Assembly (NCBI GenBank): GCA_032209605.1
Contig: JASFXZ010000001.1
Location: 38,816,619 to 38,880,618, forward strand
DNA from: Mactromeris polynyma
Taxonomy: Eukaryota; Mollusca; Bivalvia; Venerida; Mactridae
Length of the DNA: 64,000 bases
Reading direction: 5' to 3'
Each line of letters begins with the position of its first letter. Position 1 is the first letter of the stretch. A model generated the notes under the pieces. It was not told where the DNA came from, ran no database searches, and worked only from the letters and a program-made list of their open reading frames with translations. Below, piece by piece: positions 35,801 through 47,943 of the stretch. The position numbers were made by a program, and so were the translations under genes.

Positions 35801-36599
35801 GGACTGGTTATTAGCTATGTGAAAATCAAATCTTCACTGTTTTTATGTATTTAGTCTGTGACGTGCAGTCTGCATATAATTTTTGAAAGTGATAGTACAT
35901 TTTCTGAAATTGCAACAAAAAAAGCGAGGTCATTTCAAGACTTGAATATTTTTAAGCAATTGCGTCCATTTGGACACACAAACAATATTTTTTAAGGGCC
36001 ATATCTCAGACAAAAGCGACAATAATGTAGGCTATGCACGCCCAGGATCACAATGAATAATGACCACAATATTTTACAATAAAAACAATCAGTTCAAATT
36101 GGCCGTGTTAAGTACTAACAGATAATGAGTATAACTTGTGCGTTATCTGACTAGAATAATTGATTCAGTAATAAAAATGACATCTGACATACTGAACCAA
36201 ATATTCGTAAGACATATCTGTCATATCGAAAAATGAACCGAAAATAATAAAACAACGGTTAATCAATGCAGTCCTATACAGCACAAGTTTACACTCTCAA
36301 CTCAGCACAACTGCCAATTGAAAAAAATAATATTCTCACAAAAAGCTGTTTTCATATGTAAATGCACATCTACTTACCGGTAATTTCAGATATTGCACAA
36401 TCACCCGGCACCAATATTGCACGAACAAAATAAAATAAAGATGTATTTTAGAACGTTTAAACTGTCATATTATTAAATATGATTACCAAACATTATTTGC
36501 TATACATGTGATGGGATTTACTTACTGTGCTATGTCAAGCGACGCATCAATCCCAAGTTTTACAAGTTCCCGACACATCCATTCCTCTATAGCAGCCAT
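26882..36599 (-). CDS. TRIP4: Activating signal cointegrator 1 (TRIP4/ASC-1), complete 12-exon gene
   Basis: Exons on the minus strand: 36599-36526, 34509-34353, 33714-33592, 33251-33107, 32457-32339, 31767-31550, 30977-30620, 30113-29938, 29036-28915, 28384-28287, 27710-27614 and 26931-26882. All have GT-AG borders and keep one frame, giving 578 residues, close to the roughly 580 of vertebrate TRIP4. A conserved N-terminal region (LSIETGDELREYMLELL) is followed by a C2HC5-type zinc finger at about 171-203 (CECQ, CTKCGRIVC, GPCLYCG). Next comes the highly conserved block RRTQVIDDESDYF (about 281-293). The ASCH domain spans about 440-545 (MHQPWASLLIAGIK, GRSWYTAHRGRLWIAA, YPVGCLLGC). The family acts as a nuclear receptor coactivator and as part of the ASC-1 complex with the ASCC3 helicase, splitting collided ribosomes and aiding alkylation repair. 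No domain is missing. E9 ends at an internal donor (AAAA then GTAGGT), chosen because it keeps frame with the next exon. Confidence 0.96.
27425..27580 (-). mobile_element. tRNA-headed SINE copy in TRIP4 last intron
   Basis: On the minus strand GGGGTAGTGGTGGAGGGG and GGTTGTGAGTTCAAGCCTTG look like A and B boxes. The tail contains ACTGGTTAGTAATCCAGGAA, related to the SINE tails at 2776, 5690 and 14575. It lies between coding exons 11 and 12 of TRIP4. Confidence 0.65.
29265..29560. repeat. Dispersed 'gggcataaa' repeat, copy in TRIP4 intron 8
   Basis: Phrases AGACTAGATGTGTCCATACA, GGGTCATAACTCCTTCAAAG, CCCAATATGAATTTAATA and TGGTGGGGCATAAAAATG recur in the copies at about 47055 and 50745-51300. 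Non-coding; element class not determined. Confidence 0.7.
32590..32690 (-). mobile_element. SINE tail fragment in a TRIP4 intron
   Basis: GTTCCTACTAGATTACCAAC followed by CCCAACAACTTTCCC resembles, in reverse, the tail of the SINE family seen at 2776 and 5690. No tRNA-like head remains. Confidence 0.45.
35345..35595. repeat. 52-bp tandem repeat with internal palindrome, TRIP4 intron 1
   Basis: Five copies start at 35345, 35397, 35447, 35499 and 35551 (one lacks 2 bp; the last is partial). Each holds CTCAACTTTATAAATTGAG, a near-perfect palindrome, followed by GTCATCGTGACCATG. The copies are nearly identical, so the array is recent. Confidence 0.95.
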
Positions 36600-36846
36600 T
36601 TTCGTCTGTGTATCGAGACGCTTGATTATTATTGCAAACCCGCAGCGGTTACTTCCCTTACAACATAAACGGTAATGTGAGCTTTATAAAAAGCTAGTAA
36701 GCAGCTAATGTTCACCATAACAAAGATCAGTGGCATCGAATATGAATGTTTTGCAATGTCTCTGATCAAATGTACAGCAAAGATCAGAACAGAATTATCA
36801 TTAAAGAATATTTTTTTAGATATCTGTACAATTAAAGTTCACTATT

Positions 36847-37109
36847 CAGGGGCGTAGTAGGCACAATCTCCTACGCAGTGATCTCCCCCTATAGTGTTAT
36901 TGCTGTAATGCAAGGGAAGATAACCACTGCATGGAGTTTGGTGTAGGCCTTGCTAGATCATCAGAGATGCGTTTTAGTGCAAATTTCGTTCCAGTATATA
37001 TGCTAACAATAACATCAAAAACACATTAAATATCTTGTTGCCGATTTGGCCATTTTTTTCGGTTTTTCGAAAAAGTGTAGGTTACGGCCTATAGGAATCT
37101 ACGCCCCTG
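36847..37109. mobile_element. hAT-like non-autonomous transposon
   Basis: Perfect 11-bp terminal inverted repeats CAGGGGCGTAG and CTACGCCCCTG bound a 263-bp element just upstream of the TRIP4 start codon. The CAGGGGCG end is typical of hAT elements. A clean 8-bp target duplication was not seen, so the class is tentative. Confidence 0.75.
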
Positions 37110-40100
37110 CTATCAGTCATCCAAAGTAACATAAATAAAACTTACCGAAACAACTGTCAACAGCAGCATCATACAAACATCGCGAAATTCATATTGAGTA
37201 ACAAATATTAATGTGTATATAGTTTCCAGATAATAAAAAACACAAGCTAGCAGTATTTGTTTCAGTGTTTTTGTTAAGTATATAATGTGGATCATATATA
37301 TTGTAGGAAGAGCAAGACAGACAAGACTTGTGTATTTGTTGCATCAAGAGCATTAATTAATTGATTTATTGTACAAACAATAACAAACATTTTTCACACA
37401 CGAATAGTTGATAGGAGCAGCTTTAGAGAGAGCTGATACAAACCATGGTACCGTGGATCATCGTAGTCCTTTCTTCACTCCTGGTATTGTTTTTGTTGTT
37501 AGTCCTCGACTGTTATAACTTATGAAGGCTTAACAATTGCCATCCTTTCATCCATGTGTGAACTATGTTAACAGTCATTGAGAGTGATTAGTACAAGTTG
37601 TAAAAGAGAGAATAATTTGTATGAAGTTGTTTCACAATCGATGTTAATTAATATGTTTAAACTAAAATTCTGTTCAAGATATTCTATTTTGCAGGAAATA
37701 AGGGGGAGACTGAGAGTTCTATTATACTTGGTAGACAACTTGTGGTATTTTTGATGCTGAAGTCTCTGTGCAGTTTCAACTTTTGTACAAATTTCTTGTT
37801 ATTTCGATGCTGTTTTTCTTGCAAATGCTGGTAGGGTTACTTGTACAAGAGTATCTTGTGAGATGATATAGACATGAATCAACCAGTAAATGTGTGATAG
37901 ATATCTGTATGTAGGCTTTACATGTTTGCTATAAAGGCAAGTAACATGAAGAGACATTAAGGGAGACAACCCATACCATGATTTCTGTATACGTTCACAA
38001 CTCTTATAAGAGTTATTGTTACACTGTACAGACGCTCACATTATGAATGTACCCCATTATTGTACATTCTCTACTTTTCATTCACAGAATAAGCATTATC
38101 ATATACAACCTTTCAATGTACAGGTATGACAATGTTCATTAAAACAATCAACACAGTGAATACTAAGTGAGCTTTGAACGTTGTATGAAGTGTTGATATA
38201 CTGGTATGTGAAAAGGAACAGCCATTTGAATCCAAAGTAATGAGCAGTTTGTCCGCTATTTTTTCGGTGCAGCCGTTCTAACATGGTTTTGCTATTTGCA
38301 TATCAGTGTTGTATAAACCAATCCAATCTCACGTTAACCACCAAGGCAATTTCTCTTCAACCGAACGTTTGTAACACTGACGCGGGTTGGTTAACCTTTC
38401 GATAAAGGATACGTTACCTTACCAAAATCCACTGAATTTCGGTGAATTTACCGAAATCCATATTGTTTCTGGAGTGACCAGCAATCGTAACATCTCTGCA
38501 TTTCTTATGTTGCACAACAAATCTTAACCTTCAAATTGCGCCAACCATTTTTTTTCAAGATATTTCTTGTTAAGTATTGATTCAAAGTAGAACAACAAAA
38601 TCATCAGATTTCAACAATGATCTATTGCTCCAGGGCAGATACACAAACCATATTATAAACCATATTGTTCACAAGTAACGTATCAGATTAATATTAATGG
38701 TAAAATGTAATATATAAAACAACACGAACCAGACTGTGAGATTATCATGGTACTTAAATCCTAATTAAGTTGTTACCAGTGTAAATTTTAAATGATTTAC
38801 TGGATGAAAGAGCTTATCCTCCAGTCTATACTTTGGGAATCCACACTAATGTAACTTCAACAGGTTTACATTTTTCCGATTTGAATCATTCCTGTGACAA
38901 CTTACCGCAATCAAAAGAAGTATGCAGTAGCTTTTTAGAAACAAAGCGGAAGAATTACAAGCAGATAAACTCTTTTGAGCTAAAAATAAACTTACTTATA
39001 TACTGGCATTGTGATCTGAGGACGTGTATCAAAGTACCATACACCTAGTGCTGTCATTGTGATCTGAGGGCGTGTATCAAAGTACCATACACCTAGTGCT
39101 GTCATTGATGCAAAGTTTTGCATATCAATGATACTGATATATCGAAAACAAATATTGACGATATACTGCTAATATTTTTAAATTCCTTTTATAGACTATT
39201 CACACCTATTTTTCAGCATGTTTGTGTGTGTAACTATGCTCTACATAGTTAAATGTTTAACTTGCAGTTTTATGATAACAAGAAACCATTTAAGAAATAA
39301 ATCCAAATTTTGAAATTCTCTGTTTTATATTGCCAAAATTTGGAATGCGCTATCCACTACTAGGGACTAGAGCACTGGATAACAAGGGGCCAACTTCAAA
39401 GCGACGTTATGCTATTTTGGCACTTTTTTAGACTGTACCAGAATTTTCCCGCCATAATATAGATATTTGTTTGCATCGATCGATCAACAAAAAAATATTG
39501 TTGATATAACGATATTGATTGCATCAATGATAGCTCTACATACACCCCTCTTGTAACAAGAACAGGTGTACGGTCAGCTTTTTATTTGCCGGACCTCTGA
39601 GGTACGGGGATGCATATACCCCGACTTGTCCAAATATTAAACCTCGACTTTTTGTTCCAGTGACTATTGTGTCACCTTCATTCAGTGAAATGTTGTTTGT
39701 GCATACATCAAGTCCATACAATACATTTAATTGATATTTAATCTTAGTTGATGAATTATGCAGTTGATTTCATTTCAAAGACTTACTTTCTTCTGACTGA
39801 AACCGTCACCCCAAACAAATAAACTCCTACAATGCACATTTGGTATGATTTATTAATTAATACAGTCATGTGCATGCAATATTTTATCACAAATGTCACG
39901 CAATAAATTATTTTTATCTAGAAACATCAGAAAGTTAATGTACAAGCTTAAATGTAAATGCATGTATCTTATTCATATTAAGGCTTTAGTGCAAAACTAC
40001 TGTAGTTGCTTTTTAATCAATACTGACTTACAATAGTTTTGTACTATACCTTCATAAAAATTCATGTTACAACATGTTAAATATTTGGTACATGTATAAA

Positions 40101-40570
40101 TGTGGGTATTATCCTTCATATATCCATCCAAGTCACTAGAATCAAGTTAGACCCCAGATGTGTCAGATTGTAATCGTATTTTCATATTTGAAGCCCATTT
40201 TCTGTCCTTGAATTTAATCAAATAAAATCAATTCCCGTGATTATAATTCAAATCTTAGCAACGTTCCCGACGTCTAATACTTGGCCTCATACTAACTCTA
40301 CCTACGTAATTAAGTTTACCATGTAACGAATTTGTTAATATTTGTGCAACGTTTGTAATCTGAATTTATTCTCAAAATTACCAATGACATCCCTGGTTAT
40401 TAACAACAACGAACAAAATTTCAATACCCACAACCAATTTCAATTTGTAACAAAAATATAACAATACAAAAAAATAAACACATATTATACTATATAAATG
40501 CATAACACAATGTATTTTGGTCATTATTGAATGTTTGAGATTTCAGTTTGTATCAGTATAACACATTAAG
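37110..40570. other. Intergenic sequence, no supported gene
   Basis: AT-rich DNA with short ORFs. It includes a 48-bp tandem duplication at 39007-39109. A minus-strand ORF near 39536-39721 (phrase NNISLNEGDTIVTG) faintly recalls the start of a CUB domain, but it is isolated and unsupported. Confidence 0.5.
39007..39109. repeat. 48-bp tandem duplication
   Basis: Two copies of CATTGTGATCTGAGG followed by CGTGTATCAAAGTACCATAC, differing by about one base. Confidence 0.9.
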
Positions 40571-40599
40571 TTACAGTTGTTCAAAAATGCAATCAAAAA

Positions 40600-41070
40600 C
40601 AGAGCAATCATATTTACAAACAACAAATTTTTTTCTACATGGAGACCTCATTATCTTTTCTACCAGAAATCTTGTACACACAATAACCTCATTACACCAC
40701 AGATGACGGGTTCTACTGTTGACGCCCGTCTCATATTGAGGTCTTTTTACAAGATTCACTAAATTTTCCCAATCTTTATCGTAGCAGTACAATACAGCAT
40801 TAGCTGCGTAAACCTGGTTCGGAGTATTAAACTTTACACCAACCAGAAATATGTCCATACCTACATCAAGGGGCGATAACTCTGTTCTTCCTACATGATT
40901 GCAAAAAAAACACCAAGTGTGCAATTTCATGTGATGACTAGTATTCCTATTACAGATCAAATGCTTTATTAGATATGAGCAACACAAACTTATGTCAAAC
41001 GCCCAGACGGACGGACAGATGGACGAACCATGGTAAATCTAAGTGCCCCCTCACATGGTGGGTGCACAGA
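40600..41070. repeat. Dispersed repeat, copy 1 of 2
   Basis: Shares AATACAGCATTAGCT, TGTCCATA-type and GATAACTCTGTTCTTCCTAC phrases with 45600-45850, and ends in a GCCCAGACGGACGGACAGAT stretch. A minus-strand ORF of 138 codons (40571-40987) is a by-product of the repeat and is not called a gene. Confidence 0.7.
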
Positions 41071-41079
41071 CATATGTGG

Positions 41080-44000
41080 AAAAGAAATCTCGATACAGAA
41101 TGACACACATGCTCCATTGTAGCATTCCAGTACAATTTATTACCCAATCATTTTTCAACAGCAATTCAAAAGTCAGACATCTAAACTTTGAGTCAAACTT
41201 AAACTGAAGTATTATGTAAAACACCAACTTTCATTTCATAACTTAATTTGTAGATGGTTTCAGATCTATTTTTTTCAAAACAAAACAAATATTAATCAAC
41301 ACATCAAAAAAGTTCATATATTTTAAAAATTTATACAATATTTCATGAGATTCTATTATGGATAAAAATATGTTCAATAGACTTCAGTTCAATAAATAAA
41401 TGGACATAAATGACTCTTATATGGCCTTAAAATAGACTTAATTTCAACAACATACCAGTCCGACATGAATCCAAAATCTGAACTGCATTTAACACTTGTG
41501 GAAGTGACGTTGTTTCTTTTTTAAAAATATGCTGGACGAGTCCAAAATCAATAATACATAAATAAGATTAATCAACAACTGTTTAACATTTTGTGCATAC
41601 AAAATTTTTACATTTCATCGTAAAATGGACAGAGAAAAGCATAGTGCATAGACATTTCGTGCATTTGTTTGACAGATTCACCTGCTGTAGTTACATTGTA
41701 TATGAATTAATAATATGAAGAAGGGGGGATAAAAACAGTATTACGAGAAGTAAAAGTAAATCAAATCTATATGCTAAGCAGACAGAACAGTTTCACTTTC
41801 AACAACCGACTAATTGAATTGTTATCCATATTAACACATATATTAAACACTTGATATGATAAGCCAGTAAAGTAAGGGTTAGATGCAATACTAGAGTAAG
41901 TACATCTCAAATCAGAGTTACAACAGTGTGGCGTCAAACCCTCGATGTATAAACATCATCTACACAACAACAACAACAATAAGAACAACAACAACAAATA
42001 TAAGGAAAAACAGAATGATACTTAATACGTACAATGGAAGGACAAAAATAACTTGTGTCTTTGATCAATAAAACAAAGAGTTAAAAATGAAAGTTATATG
42101 TTAATACACCCGGGCATCTTGTATCAATAATACTGGTCATATGTTATTACACATGCAAAAATTCATAATTAAAATAATTATTGATATAAAAACGGGTGAA
42201 AAGCGAAACAAGCTTATCTGTTCATCTATGTTCAAGTAGATAAGATTTTTTCGCTTTCACCAGCAAGATAATCACAGTCACAGCAGGTCTCCAGATCCTA
42301 TACACAGCTGGCACATAATTTACTATAATATACAAGCCTCTTTCTTGAACATAGCTATAAAATTATAACAACACATTATTGATAAGCACTTAGAAGAGCA
42401 CATGGCATGGAACACTGTAGTGTGTCATGATAAAATATTACAATAGCATTTGTTGTTATTGCACAACGAAATAACACTGTAAATCAAGTAGAGCAAATTT
42501 GGCTCTAAATCACTCAACAGTAGAGCATACGTGGATGAAAGTGGTTACGCCATTTTGTTTTTGACAAATAATTTTAGCTTTGGTAACCACTGAGTGCAAT
42601 GAAATAGAATGATCTGGAAAAACTCAAAAGTCTATACAGGGATGCTACGAGCCAGGTTATGTGGCAGTGCTCAGCCACCTAGGAGCATATAGGAGGAAAC
42701 TGTTTTTAGATCCTTTGTTGTAAGTGCAATGAAACCATTTGAACAGTTTTTCTTCCGAAAGGATCATGCAAAGATGCATCAGGCGGCCATATTCACAAAC
42801 ACTCTAAGTCAGAAACTTAGACTTCAAATTTGCAAAACTTCTATTTAACCGTTTTATGTTGTCATTAAATCTAGACATATGATCAAAAGGTCAACCTGCA
42901 TTGAACATCCAACACGTGGTTAATGAACATCATACCAAACAAAGATCCCTGGACACAGAATGATCACAATAGTCTACCCTGAGTCATCAGCTACGGGGTA
43001 GCACTTGCGGCTAAAACTATGATAATGAGATACAATATAGCAGAAAGAGTCATGTACATAAATATAAAACTTATCACTGCAGTGCAGAGACATAAACATA
43101 ACAGTCATTGTGAGGCAAATGCATGCATAAAAATTCAAAAATATTTGTACAACCAAAAGCTCTGAGATTACAAGTCATATATAACAATATTTGTTGAAGC
43201 AAAAAATGCATGCAACTACGCAACTTAAGCCTTATATGAGGCCTATCTTAAACATATCTTTGATTCTATTGTGGCAAACAAGCAACTGAAAGTTTTCAGA
43301 CAAAAAAAATATAGTGACAGTTTTGTATGCAGGGAGATCCCTTATTCAATAAAAAATAAAAATTTGTGATAAAATATTTAATTTTTGTGTATAGGAAGCA
43401 AGAAGGGAAACAAAGAATATTTTATTTTAGGCCCAACATGTTTCATGATACATAATACAGTTTTGTTCAGGCAATTTTGTATAAGGCATGTTACTTCTAG
43501 TATATACACACAAAACTACACAACAATATCATTAACACTGAGATAATTGGCAAACAAAATGATTAGCAATTACATTTAAAAGCACCAACAGGACTGACCT
43601 AAATGTACATTGAGGTTCTGAAGCAAAAATACACACATACAAAAAATATTAACTCCATTTTGGCAAGAATATAGATACATGTACATTTTCGAACACTTCG
43701 GTAAAAATTGAAAAAAATAGATTAATTTGAGACTTTCCTTCTGAAAGCAAAGATTTTGACTAGACAAATCTAGCTACCTTGATACAGAACACACAAAACA
43801 GTAAAATGCGTTCTGATGACCACATTGTTACATAAAAATTCTCAAACCATATTGAATTTATTGCTACACTGTAATCCCTACCCAGCCCCTTGCAGTTCAG
43901 GTTGCTCCAACATCACCAACTTTTTTAAGGAACCTTTTTCAACAGTATATCAGTTACATTCAAGGTGCTAGACTAGAGTCGGAGAATGATACACCATAAT

Positions 44001-45590
44001 TCAGATATATAATGATACTCCCCATGTCACCTTTGCAGACAAATATAATCATGAAACAAGCTATCCATTCATAATGGCCTTACAGTTAAATTAGTGTTAG
44101 TACTAAATATACCAAAATATGACACTGAGCACTTCAGAGATACTTCCTATATTGTTAAAACAATGCATCGATAAATTTTAACTGGTTGAACTACAGATCT
44201 TCTAAAAAGTATCTAGCAAATAAGATCAATTTCCAAATGAATAAACCCATTCTTACTAAAGATCTAAATCTAAAGAAAATATCATCAGATAGATACTGAT
44301 GCAAGAACAAGTGATTTTTCAATGGCATAAATGAGTGGAATTTGATAACTTAAAAAATCAGCATTTTCACTATGTGAGTAAAGCAGATCAGAATGCTGCA
44401 AACAGCGGATTCCCACCTTGACCACAAATAGGTCCCCTAAACCCCTGAACAGTATAATCCTGTAATTTCCGTAAATCTCAAAATGAAGTCAAGAGGGCCT
44501 AGCCTAAGCAAATTCAGAAAAGTCACAGGCTTGTAAGCATATACATGTATGGTGTATTTACATTTGTACACATAGCTAATGCTGAAATCAATTCTGATCT
44601 AGCAGCATGCAACAATATTATTTACATAGAGGCAAAATAGACTATAACTATATATAAATGAATAAGCACTTTAATTAGGGGTGTGGGCTGTAAAAACTAC
44701 CTCATTTACTGTACCAGTACAAATCTTCACAAGTAACAGTTTGAAAATCAGCAATTTTCAGACGTTGTGTAACCATATATGTTTGTTAATCACTGAAATG
44801 AGTAAATATTAAAGTAAATATTGAAGTATTTAAGAATGTTCTTCTGTGAACAAGGAAATTACACAGCCTGAACATTTTGCAACATTCATTTCCCGAGTTA
44901 CCAAACAGTACTTCATGTACCTTGATCGTTTTAAAGCACTTGGCAACTGTCACCCATAAATCAGAGATGGAAGACAAATGACTGTAAGTGTATTATTTGC
45001 AGTCTAATCATCTTGTCATAGGTTTCAAACAATATGGACTGACAGAGTGTACAGATTATCTCATTTGTTATGCAAGCATAGGTTGTACCGGTAAGAAAAT
45101 TTAAAAAGCTTAAAGACAAAAAAGCTGAAAAAAGTTTTCAGGGCTAGCTGTTAAAAGCATGTACATACAGACATCAGTACGAACAAAGCCATTTCCCCAA
45201 CCCCTGAAAATATTCTACGGGAGACAAGGAGGGGGGGGGGAGGGGGCAAGACGAACAGCATAGCAACACCAAAATGATGAACCTGTTCCCGATTCCTTGT
45301 TTTCTCTATGGGAACAAAAGTGCTAAACCTTGTGGATGGAAATTTAATGAACAAATTGCATTCCAAAATATCACTTTTTGCCTTGAGCCTATGACTACAA
45401 TAATACTAAATATTGAATGTAAGTCATTCCATGACCTCATACAACATAACAGATACACCACATAACATCAAAGCAGTGTAGTACATGAAAGGGACTGACC
45501 TTCAAATTTGTGTCAAAAAATTAAAATTGATATAAACCAGTTAAATGTTAGAATTTGTAAAACAAAAAAATGGGAAAAATGTAAAAATTT
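41080..45590. other. Intergenic AT-rich sequence, no recognised gene
   Basis: Only short ORFs and simple repeats, such as (CAA)n-like sequence at 41965-42000 and a G run at 45228-45246. It lies downstream of the TRPM stop codon on the TRPM strand, and the near part could include a long 3' untranslated region. Confidence 0.5.
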
Positions 45591-45599
45591 GGTAAATAA

Positions 45600-45850
45600 C
45601 GGAGTAACCATATTTACAAACAACAACATCTGTATCATAGCAGTATAATACAGCATTAGCTATACAAACCTGGTTCAGAGTATTAATCTTTAAACCAACC
45701 AGAAATACGTCCATAGCACACAGGTGTCGCCCACTTTACTAAATCAAGGGCAATAACTCTGTTCTTCCTACATAAATGCAATAAAAAACCCAGGAGCGCA
45801 ATTTCATGTGATGACAAACAAACAGTTAGACAGACCTAAATCTAGTTTTG
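45600..45850. repeat. Dispersed repeat, copy 2 of 2
   Basis: Matches 40600-41070 over AATACAGCATTAGCTATACA, CAACCAGAAATACGTCCATA and AATAACTCTGTTCTTCCTAC. Same orientation, clearly diverged. Confidence 0.7.
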
Positions 45851-46249
45851 GGGCCACAAAAATCTAAATCTGTAGGTTAAGATGTGAATTTCAATCAATT
45901 TTAAGCAAAGTAATTAATTATTTTCAATAATTTGAACAACTTCCAAATAGTCACTTCACTGAAATATTTTGACATTAATCAGAGTGCAGTCTCTCTTAAG
46001 TATTACATAAATTTTGTGTCATTAGCAAGTAAACGAACCTTCATACACACATATTAACATACAGATATATACAGTTTGCTGATATTCCTTACTACAGGCA
46101 AGAATAATTGAGAAATCTATGTTATGCTGTTCCCAATACTAACAATAGATTTGTACCATTATTGCTCTTATTTGATAATATGCCATAACTTCTATTTGTG
46201 TCAACAAGATGAGCTGAGACATGCAATACCTCATTCAAGCTCTAAAATG

Positions 46250-46483
46250 TACTCAGTATATTTAAAAAGGCACAATTTCTTTACCAACCATACTTCATTC
46301 AAATTCATTTTACTACTTTTGAAAACCATTTTTTACGAAAATGTTTATCGATTGTTATGAAATTTAGCATACATGTTACGTACACATGCAGTAATATCGT
46401 GTGAAATTCTTTTTTTGTATCCTAAATGTCAGTCAATGAAAATTTAGAAATCCCATATCGTGCGTTATTTAATTTACTGAGTA
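46250..46483. mobile_element. MITE with terminal inverted repeats, copy 2
   Basis: Full-length relative of 3648-3881 with ends TACTCAGTATATTTAAAAA and TTTAATTTACTGAGTA. Internal phrases ACCAACCATACTTCATT and AATATCGTGTGA are also shared. It is more diverged at its ends than copy 1. Confidence 0.8.
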
Positions 46484-47054
46484 TATATCAAATAATTAGA
46501 AGTACAAAACTAAAAATGAACTGTACAGGGAACAATGAACGTCTACTATATAAGTTCATATGTCGTCTCTGCTTATACAATGTCTTCCCCCACAGAATGA
46601 GCTTCAGACAAGTGTTAACACAATTTCTAAAGAATATCATACCAGATAACAAGTTGTTATATTACAAACAATGGCAGATACACCCACAAACTTGTACTGA
46701 AGTTGAACTTAAAAACAAATTACTTATTTTATATATTCATATTCATTTCAGAGTAAACAATATTATATGTGTAGATAAAAAATGAATTACTTGAAAATAC
46801 AAACTAATAATAATCAGTTCACAGCTGGAGGTACATGACTGACTTACTTCAAGCGTTAATCACATACAAGTAATATAACAATTATCAATTAATCATACAT
46901 GCAACGAATGTACAGTTGAATGTCTGCATTATCACAGTGTACAAAGTTTTTTCAACAAATAACCCACGGAACAAGCACTACATAAAACACGTAGTAAAAC
47001 ACAAATAATGAGACTTCCCTGCTTTCTAATAACAAGACCTAATACCTAACATAG

Positions 47055-47190
47055 ACTAGATGTGTCCACAGGACAAGGATGCACCCGCTATGGGCTTTTC
47101 AAGTATTATTGATCAGATCAAAAACAATTTGTTTTAATTCTAAAAATTGCCCAGGCTTATACATCCAATATGAATTGAATCCATCAAGAG
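47055..47190. repeat. Dispersed 'gggcataaa' repeat fragment
   Basis: AGACTAGATGTGTCCACAGG, TTATTGATCAGATCA and CCAATATGAATTGAATCC match the copies at 29265 and 50745. Non-coding. Confidence 0.6.
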
Positions 47191-47943
47191 TTATCTAGGG
47201 TATTTAGTTATTTAAAGTCAATAAAGTATAAATCACGTTGAAAAACATTGTAAATTAAATATTTTCTTTCATAAAAAAGAAAGTAGCACTGACAGTAGAT
47301 TTATGTCTCCATGGTACCACTAATAAATCAAAATTCAATAAATAATGATTATAGATCTTATCAGCAAAAATAACCCCATTATTACAAATATATAATTCAA
47401 CAAAATTTGACAGTCTTGAAATTTGAATTCAGACCAATAATATCCATACAGACTGGAACCCCATAAAGTTTCTCCTCAAAGTTTAGAAAAATCTTTAAGA
47501 CCAGTCCAGATAAGCTAGTCAGTCCAGAGAAATTCCACACAAGAGCCAGTGGATTTGTCTATCCCGTGATTGTCATGATTAGATGCTTGCAACAGAAGAC
47601 AATTTAAGGGAAAACTTTAACAACTGGCTTTTAAGTAATCAGCTTTACCAAAAGGTCATTGGTATCAATCACGCCGCCACATAAGACACCAGCCCATATT
47701 AATCACAGGACTCTAAGAGATTCAGTTTCAAACAAACGAAAGGCATAAACTAAACTAATTATATCCCTCTTTTCAGTTATATACAATAGAAAATGACACC
47801 AAAACATAATTCCATATTTTGAGTGAAATCTATACAATATAAAATACTTTTACCAAATCTGTCACTAGTCCCTCAATTCATGCATCAAGAAGAAACATAT
47901 GTAAAAATAAATCATTAAATTTACAACTAAATTTCCACCATGG

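Noticed and set aside
40571..40987. Minus-strand ORF of 138 codons
   Set aside because: Lies in a dispersed repeat whose second copy (45600-45850) does not keep the frame.
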